From: Undaria pinnatifida | Taxonomy: Eukaryota; Sar; Phaeophyceae; Laminariales; Alariaceae | Assembly (NCBI GenBank): GCA_012845835.1 | Contig: JABAKD010000013.1 | Span: 8,037,128 to 8,101,127 of the forward strand | Direction: 5' to 3' | Length of the DNA: 64,000 nt | Part shown: piece after piece, positions 45,410 through 55,508 of the stretch | Numbering within the stretch: position 1 is the stretch's first letter | How the letters are laid out: the number at the start of each line of letters is the position of its first letter | Made by a program: the position numbers and the translations under genes | The notes under the pieces: generated by a model | What the model was told of the DNA's origin: nothing | The model's input: only the letters and a program-made list of their open reading frames with translations | Databases searched by the model: none

Positions 45410-45887
45410 TGTTACGAATCGGAGCCTGATTGGCGGAGTCAGTCTGGGATCAGGGTGGACATGCGAGTATATTCATGGCGAAGAAGACGAAGGTATCTAG
45501 CCTACTAGCATCGCAAGGTCCACACACAGGCTAAATAGGTAGGTATTCATAATGACTGACCTCAGTAGGTCCGATACGACCGAGTTCAGAAGGCGCTTGA
45601 GCGTTCCTCGGAGAAAGAGGGAGCAAGTCCCTTGTGCAAGTGCTCAGGATGGGAAGTCTCCCGAGAAGGTGGCGTGAAAAATGGTAACTTGATTGCTGAT
45701 CCGAAGGTTTATGAACGTGAACCCAAGGAACTGTAGATTTGTGTAATTAGAACTGGAACCGGAATTGAAATTGTGGCAGGGTGGAGAGGCCACACCCGAC
45801 TAAGGGAGGGGACATAAATAGCGCGTCCCCTACTATAACAAAAACGCCTGTCATAGTAACTCTTGAAACTGTCACTAAACCGTAACA
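45410..45887 (-). repeat. LTR (5' LTR of the element)
   Basis: 478 bp, apparently identical to 37953-38430, and flanked on the right by GTAT. Confidence 0.92.
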
Positions 45888-46689
45888 GTATCACCGAGCT
45901 TGCAAAGCAAGTGACCCGTCAACAACTTCTGCTGCTGTGGCCGAAATCACAGCTGACTCTTTCGGAATATTTTTGGGTCATACAAATATAGCTTCGCCGG
46001 CGGCCTGGACGGCCGCGGGTTGCAGACTCGCGTGATGCCCATGTAAACATGCATGTAGAGGAGGATGCGGGTCGGACTCAATGCCAGTAGATCGAGCGCG
46101 TGCACTCCGCTCTCCACCCTGAGAAGTATGTGACGAACTAAAAAGTTATTGGGTCAGTTACGGTTGATTGGGCAAAATAATGCTCTGCGTAGTATGTACG
46201 TACAGCAGTAATTACGAAGTCGTCCTCGGCACACGCACTCCGGGCACACCCTTGCTTGTTTTGCTAATAGGGCACGTCATACAGAGAGTTACCAAAATTT
46301 CAAGGCGGTAACGGTAGAATAGGTTTAATCACTGAGGTTTAGTTGCACTTCGTACAGAGAGTTACCGAATACACAAGGCGTTAGAGGTCCGCAGATTCAA
46401 AAGCGATCAGGTCCGCGTCCGAACTAAGTTTGGCATATTAATATACGTGATACGTTATCTGTGAGTTGCACCCAGGTGGTAAAATAATACGTAATTGCGT
46501 GGTGGGTACTCAATTCGTCAATTTCCATCTCGACTTTTGGCTCTTTCACGCTCTGCCTGCTTCTCGGCGCAGGGAAAAATATGATTTTGAAAAGCTTGTC
46601 CTTGCTCGGCGCAAGGAAAAGTATGAGAAAAAAAAAACTGCCCTTTTTTCGCCGTGATTGGTGCTTCCACAATGCGCACCCAGGGCGTA

Positions 46690-46990
46690 ATATAGATTAG
46701 CCGGTCGCCCGGGTGGCGTGTCAGGTTATCCTCGAGCCTGGTATAGTTCAGCTCCGTGATTTCGACTCCTCGCGAGTGCATACTCGTATAAATTCGTGGG
46801 GACTTTTTCTTGCCCACAAATTGACTTGCGGAAAGCGCGAGAGCGTGAGTTAGCAACACTAGATGAAAAGTCGACGAGCAGTGGGATTGCTGAACCCTGT
46901 GCGCGATAAGAATTGAAGGCAAGAGCCGGGGGGGAGAAGGGACGACACCTGTGACCACGGCTTGTCCAGAAGCTGAAAAAGGTACATGTG
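46690..46990 (+). mobile_element. tRNA-derived SINE, copy 3
   Basis: The head (GGTCGCCCGGGTGGCGTGTC, 46701) and B-box-like GATTTCGACTCC (46758-46769) match copy 2. The body has 'cgtggggactttttcttg', 'gcgcgagagcgtgagttagc', 'cgataagaattgaaggcaag' and 'acctgtgaccacggcttgtc'. It ends near 46990 in A-rich sequence. Confidence 0.78.
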
Positions 46991-47130
46991 TGTGAAGAAA
47001 AAAAAAAGTGAAATGTTGCGCTGGCCCACTTTTTTTGTCGCAAATCCACAGCCGCACCACGCTTTTCCTCTGCCGCACCTTTTTTTCGCGAGGCGAAAAA
47101 AAATGTGCGGGTCTTAATTCGCCGTAGGCG

Positions 47131-47282
47131 TTTTTTTTTTTTTCCTGAAACTCTTGGCGGATGGGGCAAAATAAAGCTTTAGCACACCACGCATCCACGT
47201 ATTTTCATACACGTCGTGTGTCAATTTGACGCAAACTGCATTCGCATTCCAGCGTCAGCTGGCGTGTCCTTTGGTTCCCGTG
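47131..47282 (-). repeat. A-tailed repeat C, inverted full copy
   Basis: Minus strand: 'aaggacacgccagctgacgc', 'cgacgtgtatgaaaatacgt', 'gctttattttgccccatccg', then a long A-run. A 150-bp repeat with an A-rich end suggests another SINE-like family. Confidence 0.7.
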
Positions 47283-47974
47283 ATAGCGATAGCGCGGGCT
47301 GTCCCTACCGGCGGTCCCCGTTACTACTCCGGCAGCGCAAGCTGCCGTTGTATACGGATGCGTGAGTATGTCAAACCGACCTGACCCCTGGGGGTCGGGT
47401 GCGGTGGAGATAGCCACCCGGAACGGCATCATTCCGGGTAGTGTGGAACTTGCGTAAGCTCACCTACTCTCAAAAACCCCGGCCATGAGAAAACAGCCTT
47501 CCGCCGGACTTGGTCCAGTTGCGGCCCACCCTACCCATTCGGTCGTTGGTCCTCGGCAGGCGAAGAAAATCGTTTCGGTCTGCTTCGCCGTAGGCCACAA
47601 GAATATTTTGGCGTGCGTGTTTTTCGCCCCAGGCGACCTTTTGAGGCTTTTTTTTGTGTTGTTTTCGCCTTATTATAGATTATTTATTTGTGGTCTGGTT
47701 TTCTCTTTTGCGCAAGAGTACTTTACGTCCTTCGAGAACTGGATTGAAGTTGTTGCCGTTTTCCTCTCTTCCTGAGGACGAAGCAGGCCTCACAAAGAGC
47801 TCGAAAAGGGAGACGAAATTCCCAGTGACTTTACGAAGGAACTGCTGTTGCACACTTTGAGTGATCGCCTGGCAACCCCGGATTCGTAACGCACCGCGAA
47901 TAGCGGAAATGCTTCGTCCCCAAGAAAATGTTAGTGAGCCCACTATGATTTTGGCTGCGGTGGTAGCGTGCTAG

Positions 47975-48140
47975 GCTAAATGAAGGGTTGAGGTTTTGTT
48001 TAGGGTTCAGGACGAGGCTTGGGCGGGGCCATTTGTTTTGAATCCAGGAAGAGGCACGGGCCGAGCCAATTGTTTCGAGTTCGAGGCGACGCTTGGCCGG
48101 AGCCGCTTGTTTTGGGTTCCAGGGCGAAGCCCGAGTGCTT
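47975..48140 (+). repeat. Minisatellite of about 50 bp
   Basis: Three to four worn units with 'ttgttt.gggttc.agg.cgagg', 'ttggcggagcc' and similar. A GC-rich tandem repeat. Confidence 0.6.
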
Positions 48141-48958
48141 GATCATACTTCATCTGCGAACTGAAATTGGATAATGAATACGTTATTGTTGTATAACAAC
48201 GCTTCACGCAGGGTAGTGGGCAACGAGTACCTGTTTTATTGGCAAACCAGGCCGGGGATGCTGCTGTGGCCCCCATGCAAGCACCTCGCTGTATGCCTGA
48301 TGCTTATTGATCGTCATTTTTGTCCTTGTTTCTTTGCGAAATGCCTTCGTACCGTTCTGTAGGCAGCCGACACCACGTGTACAAGAGGGTAAAAAACGAG
48401 CAGTTTAGCCGCATATTTTGAGCGTATTGACGTACATTAGAAAAAAAAACGACTTCCGGCGGCCCTCGGGGGGGTCCTACAGGAGACCGCACCTTGCCTA
48501 TGGCTTGTGGTGCGCCGAGAAGGCAAGCGGTGGTCCGCAGTTCGGAGACCATGGCCCACAAGATCGGAGCTGTTGAAAAAAATCGAAATCGAGTCACCCG
48601 CGTTTCTCGCCCGTTTCTGGCCGGTTTTTGGCCCGGGTTATAGGGGTTGGGTTGGGTCTACGCCCTTTTGCCCTCGTCCCATCATCGGAAGTGATTCCTA
48701 TTAAATGGCACGGAGATCCGTTGTTGGTATATAGGATGAAAGCCAAGGCAGGAATGGGAAACAAGAACGTGTCCGCGTTTGTTTGTGTGTTTAACTTTCT
48801 TCTAAGTCGACAGTATCTTGTCGTTGCCTGGTTTGCACGCTACAGATACAGCGCCACACGAAGACAGCACGTCAGTCGTCACGCTGGAGAGCTCGACCCA
48901 AAAGTGTATATCGTACATGCTTTCGTGTTCTTTTATTATAGAAAATGAAAATACACTC

Positions 48959-49098
48959 CAGCTGTGAGATCAAAGATTTTGTCGAAACTCATCTTTGCAA
49001 GCTGTGTGTGATACTCCGATCGCGCGTATTACGGGTTGCGTGTCCTCATTAAGGATATAGGCCGGCGACTCCCCTTACAACTACAGCAGTGTAGCTAT
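48959..49098 (-). repeat. CAGCTG-ended repeat, inverted copy
   Basis: The only clear copy of the family in minus orientation: CAGCTGTGAGATC at 48959, the complement of 'cttgcaaagatgagtttcga', then 'ccggcgactccccttacaac'. Confidence 0.75.
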
Positions 49099-50889
49099 AT
49101 TTTGTGGTTAATTCCGCGATTAGCAACGTATCTCCGTATACTCGTATAGTAGGACGAACAATCGTGACAATCAATAACCCGCCCACAAAAGATAAAAGAT
49201 CCTAGTTAAGTTGCCGAGCCCCGAAAATGCCGATATGCCGACAGCAGCAGTGGTGACTGGCTGCTGCTGCTGCTGTTTGCGAGTCAACCATATACCTGGT
49301 ACCAGGGTATCAGTTATGCCCGGAGTATTGGATTGGATGTCGTTTATCTCGCGTTGTTGGAGTCGCCTGGTTTTTATTTTTGATGACAGACCTCTGCGTG
49401 AAGGGGTTTTTAAGTTCTAGCGGACACTGGTTTGTTGTGTTTTGCTTTTTACTTTTTTCACTTCAAGTAGTCTGGTGTGTTGGCTTGCATATTTTGTTTT
49501 ATGTTTGCCCGCGTGTTCGTTGTGGTTGGCATTGCGTGGCCAAACCACCTCCTTGCTGCATTTCTGATTCGCAATGTGTATAATCTCTGGCTTGTCGCCA
49601 TTAAATGAAACAAGTTCGTGTCGCACCTTGAAGCTGTTTCGCGAACCCTGCTCCGCTGCGTGTCTCGCTCGCGAGTCAACGACCATAGAACTGGCCCAAG
49701 ACGGTCCGTAGGCTACCCGAGCATCTTTTTGGGCATATCCTCCTGTACATGACCCATATTTTGTTGTGCCTCGATAGCGTTTTCAGGCATGGCCATAATA
49801 TAGCCCGCTTTCTTGAAAAAACGAACGGCTCGAACACATACTCGCAAGAGGGGGTCTACGTATTATATGAGTACGAAAACGGCAGCCACTGCGCAGACCT
49901 AGACTTGTGTTCGACGTAAGCGCCACAAGACACAAGGCATATCATACGTAGTTTTTTTTTTTTCGTTGCCCGAGCTGACAGCTGACGAGCGTTCCTTACT
50001 TGTTTAGGATGCGGTATGGGTAGACTTAGGGCGTGTCTTTACTCCCCCCCCAAAAGGCACTAGACTAATTGGAGCGCTTGGAGCCTGGAACGGAACACGA
50101 TCGGGCTTGCTGCTGAGTGGTTGCCAAATCGGATAGATTCCTCGAGTTCCTACCCTGACCCGTGAGTGTTGGAAGAGGAGGTCCCAGAGCGCAGATTAGT
50201 TACTATTTATCAGCGAAACCGAACAACCTACTTCGAACGAGATTTACGACGAACCGGTTGGTGCTGGGAGTGTCGCTTCATATTATATTATTTTCGGTGG
50301 AGGCCCGCGACAGAACAGGTGCTCTCGGGATGATGACATAGGACTCGCGGGGTGGAGCATATGTGGACGCCGTAGGGCTCGCCCGTGGCAAGAGCCACGC
50401 GATACCGCCATGGCCTGACCAGGAGGCTTACGAGGCAAAATACCGGGTTGCGAACGACGCTCTGGCTATGTACTTTCTGACAAAGAGTGTGACATCGAGT
50501 AGTAGAAGTTTCATTAGTCCTCGTCGAGCCACAACGACAATATCAAAACGTATATATTTGTGCCGAGGGTGCCACGTGGATGGATAGCACCGTCTTTTGT
50601 GAGGCTTGCCCTGCGGTATAGTTGCGTGTAAAGGTTTTCTCTGTGTCAGGAGCACTCGCTGCCCACAGGACGGTACCGCTGTCCTAGAGTCGAGCTGCAC
50701 AAACCCGCCGCAAAAGTCAGTTGAGCTATTATCTGTTCGGATCAGTTGCCCAGAATTCACCAGTCCACATCGGACGCAAACAGGTTGGAATGGAACGAAC
50801 GAATGCGAACAGCTTCGTTCCATTCCAACCGTTCCAACGAAGTCGTAAACTGCTGTTAGGTGTCGTTATTTTCTCCCATACTACATGAC

Positions 50890-51026
50890 CGAAGGACACG
50901 CCAGCTAGCGCTGGATTGCGAAGGCAATCGAGTTAAATCGACACACGACGTGGACGAAAATACGTGGAAGTGTGGTGAGCTAGAGCTTTATTTTTCCCCA
51001 TCCGCCGGAGGATTAAAAAAAAAAAA
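50890..51026 (+). repeat. A-tailed repeat C, full copy
   Basis: 'gaaggacacgccagctagcg', 'ctggattgcgaaggcaatcg', 'gttaaatcgacacacgacgt', 'aaaatacgtggaagtgtggt', 'catccgccggagga', then A-run. Nearly collinear with 53349-53492. Confidence 0.78.
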
Positions 51027-51367
51027 CGAACTACATCAGCACCCTCGCATACCAGCAAGTGCCGATTCCTAGATGGTGTGCTCGTGGGTGTAATACGAAA
51101 CCTGCGTCGCGAAGTTACATGCGGGCGTGTCGCTTTCTCGCTCCTTCTTCTTGTCGACTGTCGACCATGCTGATGCTTGTTATGAAAAGCCAACCATACG
51201 GCGTGAGCTGTGAGTCCTTCTTATTGGTCAATACTCAACTTTGCAATCTGTCCGTGATACACGCAACACACAACCGACTGCATAGTGTCCCCGGATCTGA
51301 CGTACGTCTTGGGAGCGAGAAGGAGGAAGGAAAAGTGCGAAGATAGTAGAAGGGATGAGCAGCGAAA

Positions 51368-51480
51368 TGTATAGGGACTTTTTCTTGTGTGCTAAAATTG
51401 ACTCGCGGAAAGCGAGAGAGCGTGAGTTAGCACAACTCGAATATGGTATACCAGTGTCAACAGGATGATACCAGATACTA
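51368..51480 (+). mobile_element. tRNA-derived SINE, fragment
   Basis: The middle part only: 'gggactttttcttgtg', 'gactcgcggaaagcgagaga', 'gcgtgagttagcac'. Confidence 0.6.
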
Positions 51481-51594
51481 CTTACGTGCCAGGTATGGGT
51501 TACAAACACGATTCCCTAGTTGTGATATCGTCTTCCCCGAATACCGATAGCAATCCATTAGCTACCCAACCCCAAATTAGCATGCGGCTCGCCA

Positions 51595-51735
51595 AACGCC
51601 TCACGGCGCTTCGCGCTTGGTCCTGGCAATGTCTGTCTGGTCGGTGAAAACCCGACGTACTCCGTCCCGACACTGTAGATGCGAGTATAGACTACGGCAT
51701 GGATGACAGCGATTACCCCCCCCCGCGCGCGCGCG
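51595..51735 (+). repeat. Dispersed repeat F, copy 2
   Basis: 'cctcacggcgcttcgcgctt', 'ggtgaaaacccgacgtactc' and 'gatgcgagtatagactacgg' parallel 36560-36735; here the C-run is shorter and followed by (CG)n. Confidence 0.72.
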
Positions 51736-52059
51736 CCAATTCATTGTTTAGTTGATTCATGTGCTACTTCACATTGTGTATACCAGGCATAAGGTAACCA
51801 TGTCGGCCGTCTTGTGCTGTTTCTGTGCGCGCTCTATAACTAATACCCTGGTAGGCGGTTGCTGCAGTAAGGATTTGTTTGTGGGAAATGGGCTGTACGG
51901 GGGAAAAAATGGTGTTGCTGGAAAGTACTTGAATGAATAATGAATGGGATTGACTATTTTGCTTCCCATGCGCATGTACCCAGCTTTGCAAGCTTCTGCG
52001 CGTGTTGGTGGTGTCTATTTTTGCGAAGGCACACGCTGACGTTTCGCTTCTCTGGTGCT

Positions 52060-52215
52060 TCTCCTTATCGGCCGTTCTCTGTATACGTCTGTGTACGCTG
52101 TACCAACATGTCTCCTTGTCGACCGTGCTCTACACACTTCTGTACACGCTCCACCAATATGTCTCCTCGTCGGCCGTGCTCTGCATGCTTCCGTGTACGC
52201 TCCACCAATATGTGT
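52060..52215 (+). repeat. Tandem repeat of about 60 bp directly before exon 2
   Basis: Three units with 'cg(g/a)ccgt.ctct', 'tctgt.tacgct.(g/c)accaa.atgtc' end within 15 bp of the exon-2 acceptor. The pyrimidine-rich units look like copies of the branch-site/acceptor region. Confidence 0.7.
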
Positions 52216-52229
52216 TGTATCGTGTCCAG

Positions 52230-52354
52230 GCTGATGTTTGCCACGCGTATCACATGGTGAGGCGCAACGGCATCCCGGAAGAGCGAGTTATCCTCATGAG
52301 CTACGGGGATGTTGCCGACAGCGTCCACAACCCCGTGCGTGGATCCCTGTTCAA
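52230..52354 (+). CDS. Legumain exon 2
   Basis: Acceptor TATCGTGTCCAG (AG at 52228-52229); donor AA|GTAAGT at 52355. It starts phase 0 after NYRHQ and ends with two bases of the next codon. It encodes residues 42 to about 83: ADVCHAYHMVRRNGIPEERV, then ILMSYGDVADSVHNPVRGSLF. It matches the second helix/strand of C13 proteases ('aD.cHAYqi..rnGIPde.Iv.m.yDDiA...NP.pG..fN'). The next residue, Asn83, is made across the junction with exon 3. Well conserved, no breaks. Confidence 0.92.
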
Positions 52355-52469
52355 GTAAGTGCCAGGCAGCCCTCGAAGGAGCTCAAGTAGTCCCACGTAC
52401 ACGTTTGATGCAACAGGCATGTATAAGTCGATAGTGTGGTCAAGCTCCAAGAGTCAAAACGTCAAGGGC

Positions 52470-52670
52470 TCACACATCGGACACAAATCGATGAAAATTG
52501 ACGAGCATAAAAGCTGAAAAGTGGGAATGCTGAGCCCTATGCGCGATAAAAATGTCGGCTTGTATGGGGGGGGAGAAGGGAAGACAACTGTGTCCACGGC
52601 ATGATCTTGTCCAGAAGGTGGCTGAGGGTAAAACCTCTTCACGATGTGAGCTGGCCAGTGAGAGTGATTT
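52470..52670 (+). mobile_element. tRNA-derived SINE, 3' part
   Basis: 'cgatgaaaattgacgagcat', 'gtgggaatgctgagccctat', 'gcgcgataaaaatg', 'tcttgtccagaaggtggctg', then A-run (52671-52681). The tRNA-like head is missing, as in 5'-truncated copies. Confidence 0.72.
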
Positions 52671-53151
52671 AAAAAAAAAACAACAACGACACAACCACAA
52701 CCACAACGAGCATATCACAATCTAGATAATCTAAATCGTCTACTGTAGATATCTATCTGTCGTTACGATTTGTTGCGCAGGGTTTGGGTATTACAGATCC
52801 AACCTAGTAAACAAGCGCTATGATAGATCATTCAGATCATTCAGATCATCGGACCCCTACTCCGTGGCATGCGTCTTCAGCGTAGTATTAGATCATTTCC
52901 CCAGGAAATGTCTCCCGGACGCTGCTTTGCTCTGTTGCCGCTTTCGATTTTTAGTTTTGGCCTTGCTTTGTTGGATGCTTCTTTTGTACAAATCACGAGA
53001 ACGTAGACCCGTACTTCGAAGTATGTTGCTAGTGTCTGCTTTTTGACCAACGACTGAGGTGTTGTTTACTTCTCCTCTTCACTTTTTTTTTCGATGTATT
53101 TTTTCCTTGTTTGGACTGGCCGTTATCTCGTACTTCGTGCCATGCCTCAAG

Positions 53152-53213
53152 CAAACAAACACCGAGGGGCGTTGCCGGCTACGGCGTGTACATCGGCTGC
53201 AAGATGTCGTGCA
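53152..53213 (+). pseudogene. Decayed copy of legumain exon 3
   Basis: After AG at 53150-53151 the sequence aligns with the first half of exon 3: 'caaacaaacaccgaggggcg' against 'caaaccaacaccacccggca'. Translated in the exon-3 phase it gives KQTPRGVAGYGVYIGCKMS against KPTPPGIPGYDVNVACKLS. A stop (TAA, 53228) follows, and the 'GEDVT.ENFLAVL' half and the donor are absent, so it cannot replace exon 3. Confidence 0.72.
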
Positions 53214-53348
53214 TCGTGTGTATCAGATAACTTCGAAGTATCAGAACATAGATAACTTCGAAGTATCAGAACATGTAGTGTCATAAGTTATTGTATGATA
53301 CCAAGAGTAACGACGACCGCCGATAGGAACAGCTCGCGCTATCGCTTT

Positions 53349-53492
53349 AGTGGGAACCGAAGGACACGCCAGCTAGCGCTGGATTGCGAAGATAATTTAG
53401 TTAAATCGACACCGACGTGTATGAAACACGTGGAAGTGTGGTGAGCTTATGCTTATTTTTCCCCATCCGCAGGAGGATGAAAAAAAAGTTGG
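53349..53492 (+). repeat. A-tailed repeat C, full copy
   Basis: Same order as 50890-51026, ending in A-runs near 53492. Confidence 0.75.
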
Positions 53493-53564
53493 AAAAAAAA
53501 CAAAACAAGATCTACCTCCTGTTTCCTCGCTTGCCTTCAGCAAGCCAACACCTTACTAAAAATG

Positions 53565-53666
53565 TCAGTACTTGAGGACACGCACCCAGTAAACAATACG
53601 CGCAATCGGAGCATCACACACAGCTTGCAAAGATGTGTTTCCACGAAGTCTTCGATCTCACAGCTG
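53565..53666 (+). repeat. CAGCTG-ended repeat, 3' half
   Basis: 'cttgaggacacgcacccagt', 'cgcgcaatcggagcatcaca', 'agcttgcaaagatgtgtttc' and the final CAGCTG. Confidence 0.72.
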
Positions 53667-53861
53667 TAGTGCATTTTGTTTTTTCATAATATGTATGTAC
53701 CATGTCTTGTCTTTGTGATATTGCTATGCCCGCTTATATCGTATCATATTGTATCATATCGTATCATGTCACGTACCAGGTATGTATCGGATGAGTATGA
53801 TATATCGCATTTTATGATATGAAACCGACATGAACCCCCCGACCTGCCCGATTGCCTTCAG

Positions 53862-53986
53862 CAAACCAACACCACCCGGCATTCCCGGTTACGACGTGAA
53901 TGTCGCCTGCAAGCTGTCCTACTCCGGGGAGGACGTCACGGCGGAAAACTTCCTGGCGGTGCTCAAGGGGGACAGCAAGACCACAG
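53862..53986 (+). CDS. Legumain exon 3
   Basis: Acceptor GATTGCCTTCAG (AG at 53860-53861); donor ACAG|GTAAGC at 53987. The first base completes Asn83; the last base starts codon 125. It encodes KPTPPGIPGYDVNVACKLSY, then SGEDVTAENFLAVLKGD and SKTT. This matches 'fNkP...DVY.G...dYtGedVTpeNFlaVLrGd' of legumains, and distinguishes them from GPI-transamidase GPI8, which has a different loop here. A decayed partial copy lies 650 bp upstream. Confidence 0.93.
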
Positions 53987-54009
53987 GTAAGCCTACAGTA
54001 GCAGTCTGT

Positions 54010-54097
54010 CTACGCGCGATCGAAGTATCGCGTACGCAGCTTGCAAACATGGATTGAGTTTGGATCAGAATTTTTTTTTGGTCGATCTCAAGAGCTG
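54010..54097 (+). repeat. CAGCTG-ended repeat, worn fragment
   Basis: 'cgcgcgatcgaagtatcgcg', 'cagcttgcaaacatgga' and 'cgatctcaagagctg' identify it. Confidence 0.55.
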
Positions 54098-54724
54098 AAG
54101 CGTGTTTTTTCATTTTTTTTTTTTAATGTGTCACATGGCGGCCGTTTGGGACGGCGTCTGTCACACCTTTAGGCACCCCCACACTGCAATTGGTGTATTA
54201 CGTCTAGACGTCCCTCCGTCACGGGCCTAAACTGCCGTCTCCTGGTGTCAACCGAGAGTTTTCCCAGGGATCTGGGAGCGCTGCTGTTATTCGGGGAGTT
54301 GTCATTCGTCGCTGTCTTACTCATTTGAGCAATGACCGCGCTTCCCTCTCACGACGGAGCACCGTCCCTACTCGTACTCATAATAGAGACACTTCCGACG
54401 TTTGGGCGATGGTTACGTTTCTTTTCCATATGGTATGTACATGAAAACGTTTTGCTTCTTTTATACCCTTGCTGGTTTGGGAGTTGGGGGGGGAGGGGCT
54501 GTACTCATTCGTTTGCTTGCCCAAGTCATTATGACAAATTGTCCGTTGGCGGGGGGGGGGATATGTAAATACTCTACTGGGGGTGGCGTCCGAGATGTCG
54601 GGGATGGGCATATCACACGTGCAGGGTCTATCCTCTTCTCCAGAACCGCATCATATGTACCCAATGTGCATTTTTGCCATATTTTCCTAGGAAGGATTCC
54701 AGATTTTGCATGCTTGTTTGGCCT

Positions 54725-55194
54725 ACGCGACGACGCCCTTAGCCTAGAGTTTTATCTCGTAGAAGTGCCGACCTCAAGACCCCTTCCCCGTAAGGATAAC
54801 TCTCCTGTGAGTGTGTTGACCTCAAAACCCCTTTCCCCTTTTAGAACTTCGCCTCCTTACAGACGGGAAACATGACTTATTGACTGAGCGACGGTGTCCT
54901 TAGCCTAGAGTCTTCTCTGGTAGAAGAGTGGATCTCAAGACCCCTTCCCCGCAGTCAGACCCTCTCTTGCAGAAGTGTTGACCTCAACACCCCTTCCCCC
55001 TGCTCAAACCTCGCCTTCCTAGAGGGAGGAAATTCGTCCTGGAGAGACGAAAGATGACCGGGTATTCGTTTATTTCGCAGACCATGGTATTGTGGGATTC
55101 GTCACGATGCCTGCAGACGAAAGCTTGCAGAAGTTCCCGATTTTTCGATCTTAAGACCCCTGTTCCCCCCTGCTCAAACCTCGCCTTCGCACAG
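54725..55194 (+). repeat. Tandem copies of the exon-4 acceptor region
   Basis: The polypyrimidine/acceptor segment before exon 4 occurs as imperfect tandem copies near 54770, 54826, 54937, 54981 and 55150 ('cctcaagaccccttcccc' or close variants). Several are followed by possible acceptors (TTACAG 54858, CTTGCAG 54971). The last two carry exon-4-like sequence, of which only the final one is intact. Confidence 0.75.
55023..55112 (+). pseudogene. Decayed copy of the 5' half of legumain exon 4
   Basis: It aligns with 55195-55290 ('gtcctggagag.acgaaaga', 'gaccgggtattcgtttattt'). It reads TKDDRVFVYFADHGIVGFVT, including the catalytic His, but a one-base loss after GAGAG shifts the frame, the acceptor is reduced to CCTAG, and no donor follows. 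Confidence 0.78.
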
Positions 55195-55508
55195 AGGGGA
55201 AACCCGTCCTGGAGAGCACGAAAGACGACCGGGTATTCGTTTATTTTGCCGATCACGGTGGCGTGGGGCTCGTCGCGATGCCCGCTGGAGACCCCGTATA
55301 CGCTCAAGACTTAATCGACGCCCTGCGATACATGTGGACCAACGACATGTACAAAGAAATGGTGTTTTATATGGAGGCGTGCGAGTCGGGGAGCATGTTC
55401 GAGGGCCTGCTTCCGTCTGATGTGAATATTTATGCTACGACTGCGGCTAACTCTGAGGAGTCTTCGTATGGGACGTACTGTGGCATGGAGAGTTCGGTCG
55501 ATGGCAAG
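55195..55508 (+). CDS. Legumain exon 4 (catalytic exon)
   Basis: Acceptor CTTCGCACAG (AG at 55193-55194); donor AAG|GTGTGT at 55509. It encodes residues 125-229. Catalytic His145 is in VFVYFADHGGVG and nucleophile Cys187 in VFYMEACESGSMFEG, exactly the C13 spacing. INVYATTAAN-like NIYATTAANSEESSYGTYC follows, the substrate-pocket strand and loop. Both catalytic residues are intact, so the enzyme should be active. Length and spacing agree with animal and plant legumains (His148 and Cys189 in human). The exon begins after a tandemly repeated acceptor region and a decayed half copy of itself. Confidence 0.95.

Larger units (their letters stand above)
37953..45887 (-). mobile_element. LTR retrotransposon, non-autonomous, minus strand
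   Basis: Two 478-bp direct repeats that look identical by eye flank 6979 bp. Ends are TGTTACG...CGTAACA. Flanks give a duplicated GTAT (37949-37952 and 45888-45891), or AGTAT if the terminal A is counted as host. Next to the right LTR the minus strand reads TGGTGTCCATCCGGG, a primer-binding site pairing with a tRNA 3' end; next to the left LTR it reads AATGGGGGGA, a polypurine tract. Both show that the element faces the minus strand, antisense to legumain. The interior is mostly tandem repeats with a scrap of copia-type RNase H. It must depend on another element's enzymes. Near-identical LTRs indicate recent insertion. Confidence 0.9.
45888..52229 (+). other. Legumain intron 1, part after the LTR element
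   Basis: Non-coding. It carries SINE copies (46690, 51368), repeat C copies (47131, 50890), a minisatellite of about 50 bp (47975-48140), an inverted CAGCTG repeat (48959-49098), repeat F (51595-51735) and tandem repeats before exon 2. At 46220-46380 'acagagagttacc.aa' occurs twice. In 49110-50880 I see no recognisable element; a 74-codon frame at 50363 has no domain or splice support. Confidence 0.5.
52355..53861 (+). other. Legumain intron 2
   Basis: 1507 bp. It contains a SINE fragment (52470-52670), a decayed exon-3 copy (53152-53213), a direct repeat 'gataacttcgaagtatcaga' (near 53227 and 53250), repeat C, a CAGCTG repeat and a TATCATATCG-type microsatellite (53735-53820). 'ttgccttcagcaagccaaca' at 53534 also mimics the exon-3 acceptor and first bases. 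Confidence 0.65.
53987..55194 (+). other. Legumain intron 3 with repeated acceptor region
   Basis: 1208 bp. It starts with a worn CAGCTG repeat (54010-54097); the middle (54130-54720) has nothing recognisable beyond G-runs. From 54725 the phrase 'gacctcaagaccccttcccc' recurs four or more times, with variants of 'cgcccttagcctagagt' and 'tgctcaaacctcgccttc', ending in a broken copy of exon 4. Confidence 0.6.

Noticed and set aside
50363-50587. 74-codon frame (MDAVGLARGKSHA...) as a gene
   Set aside because: No domain recognised, no splice support, and it lies in the long legumain intron.
30432-55508. GPI8 (GPI transamidase) rather than legumain
   Set aside because: GEDVTAENFLAVLKGD, EACESGSMF and the SHV..FG motif fit legumain. 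GPI8 differs in the NYRH-following helix and the loop before the catalytic His.
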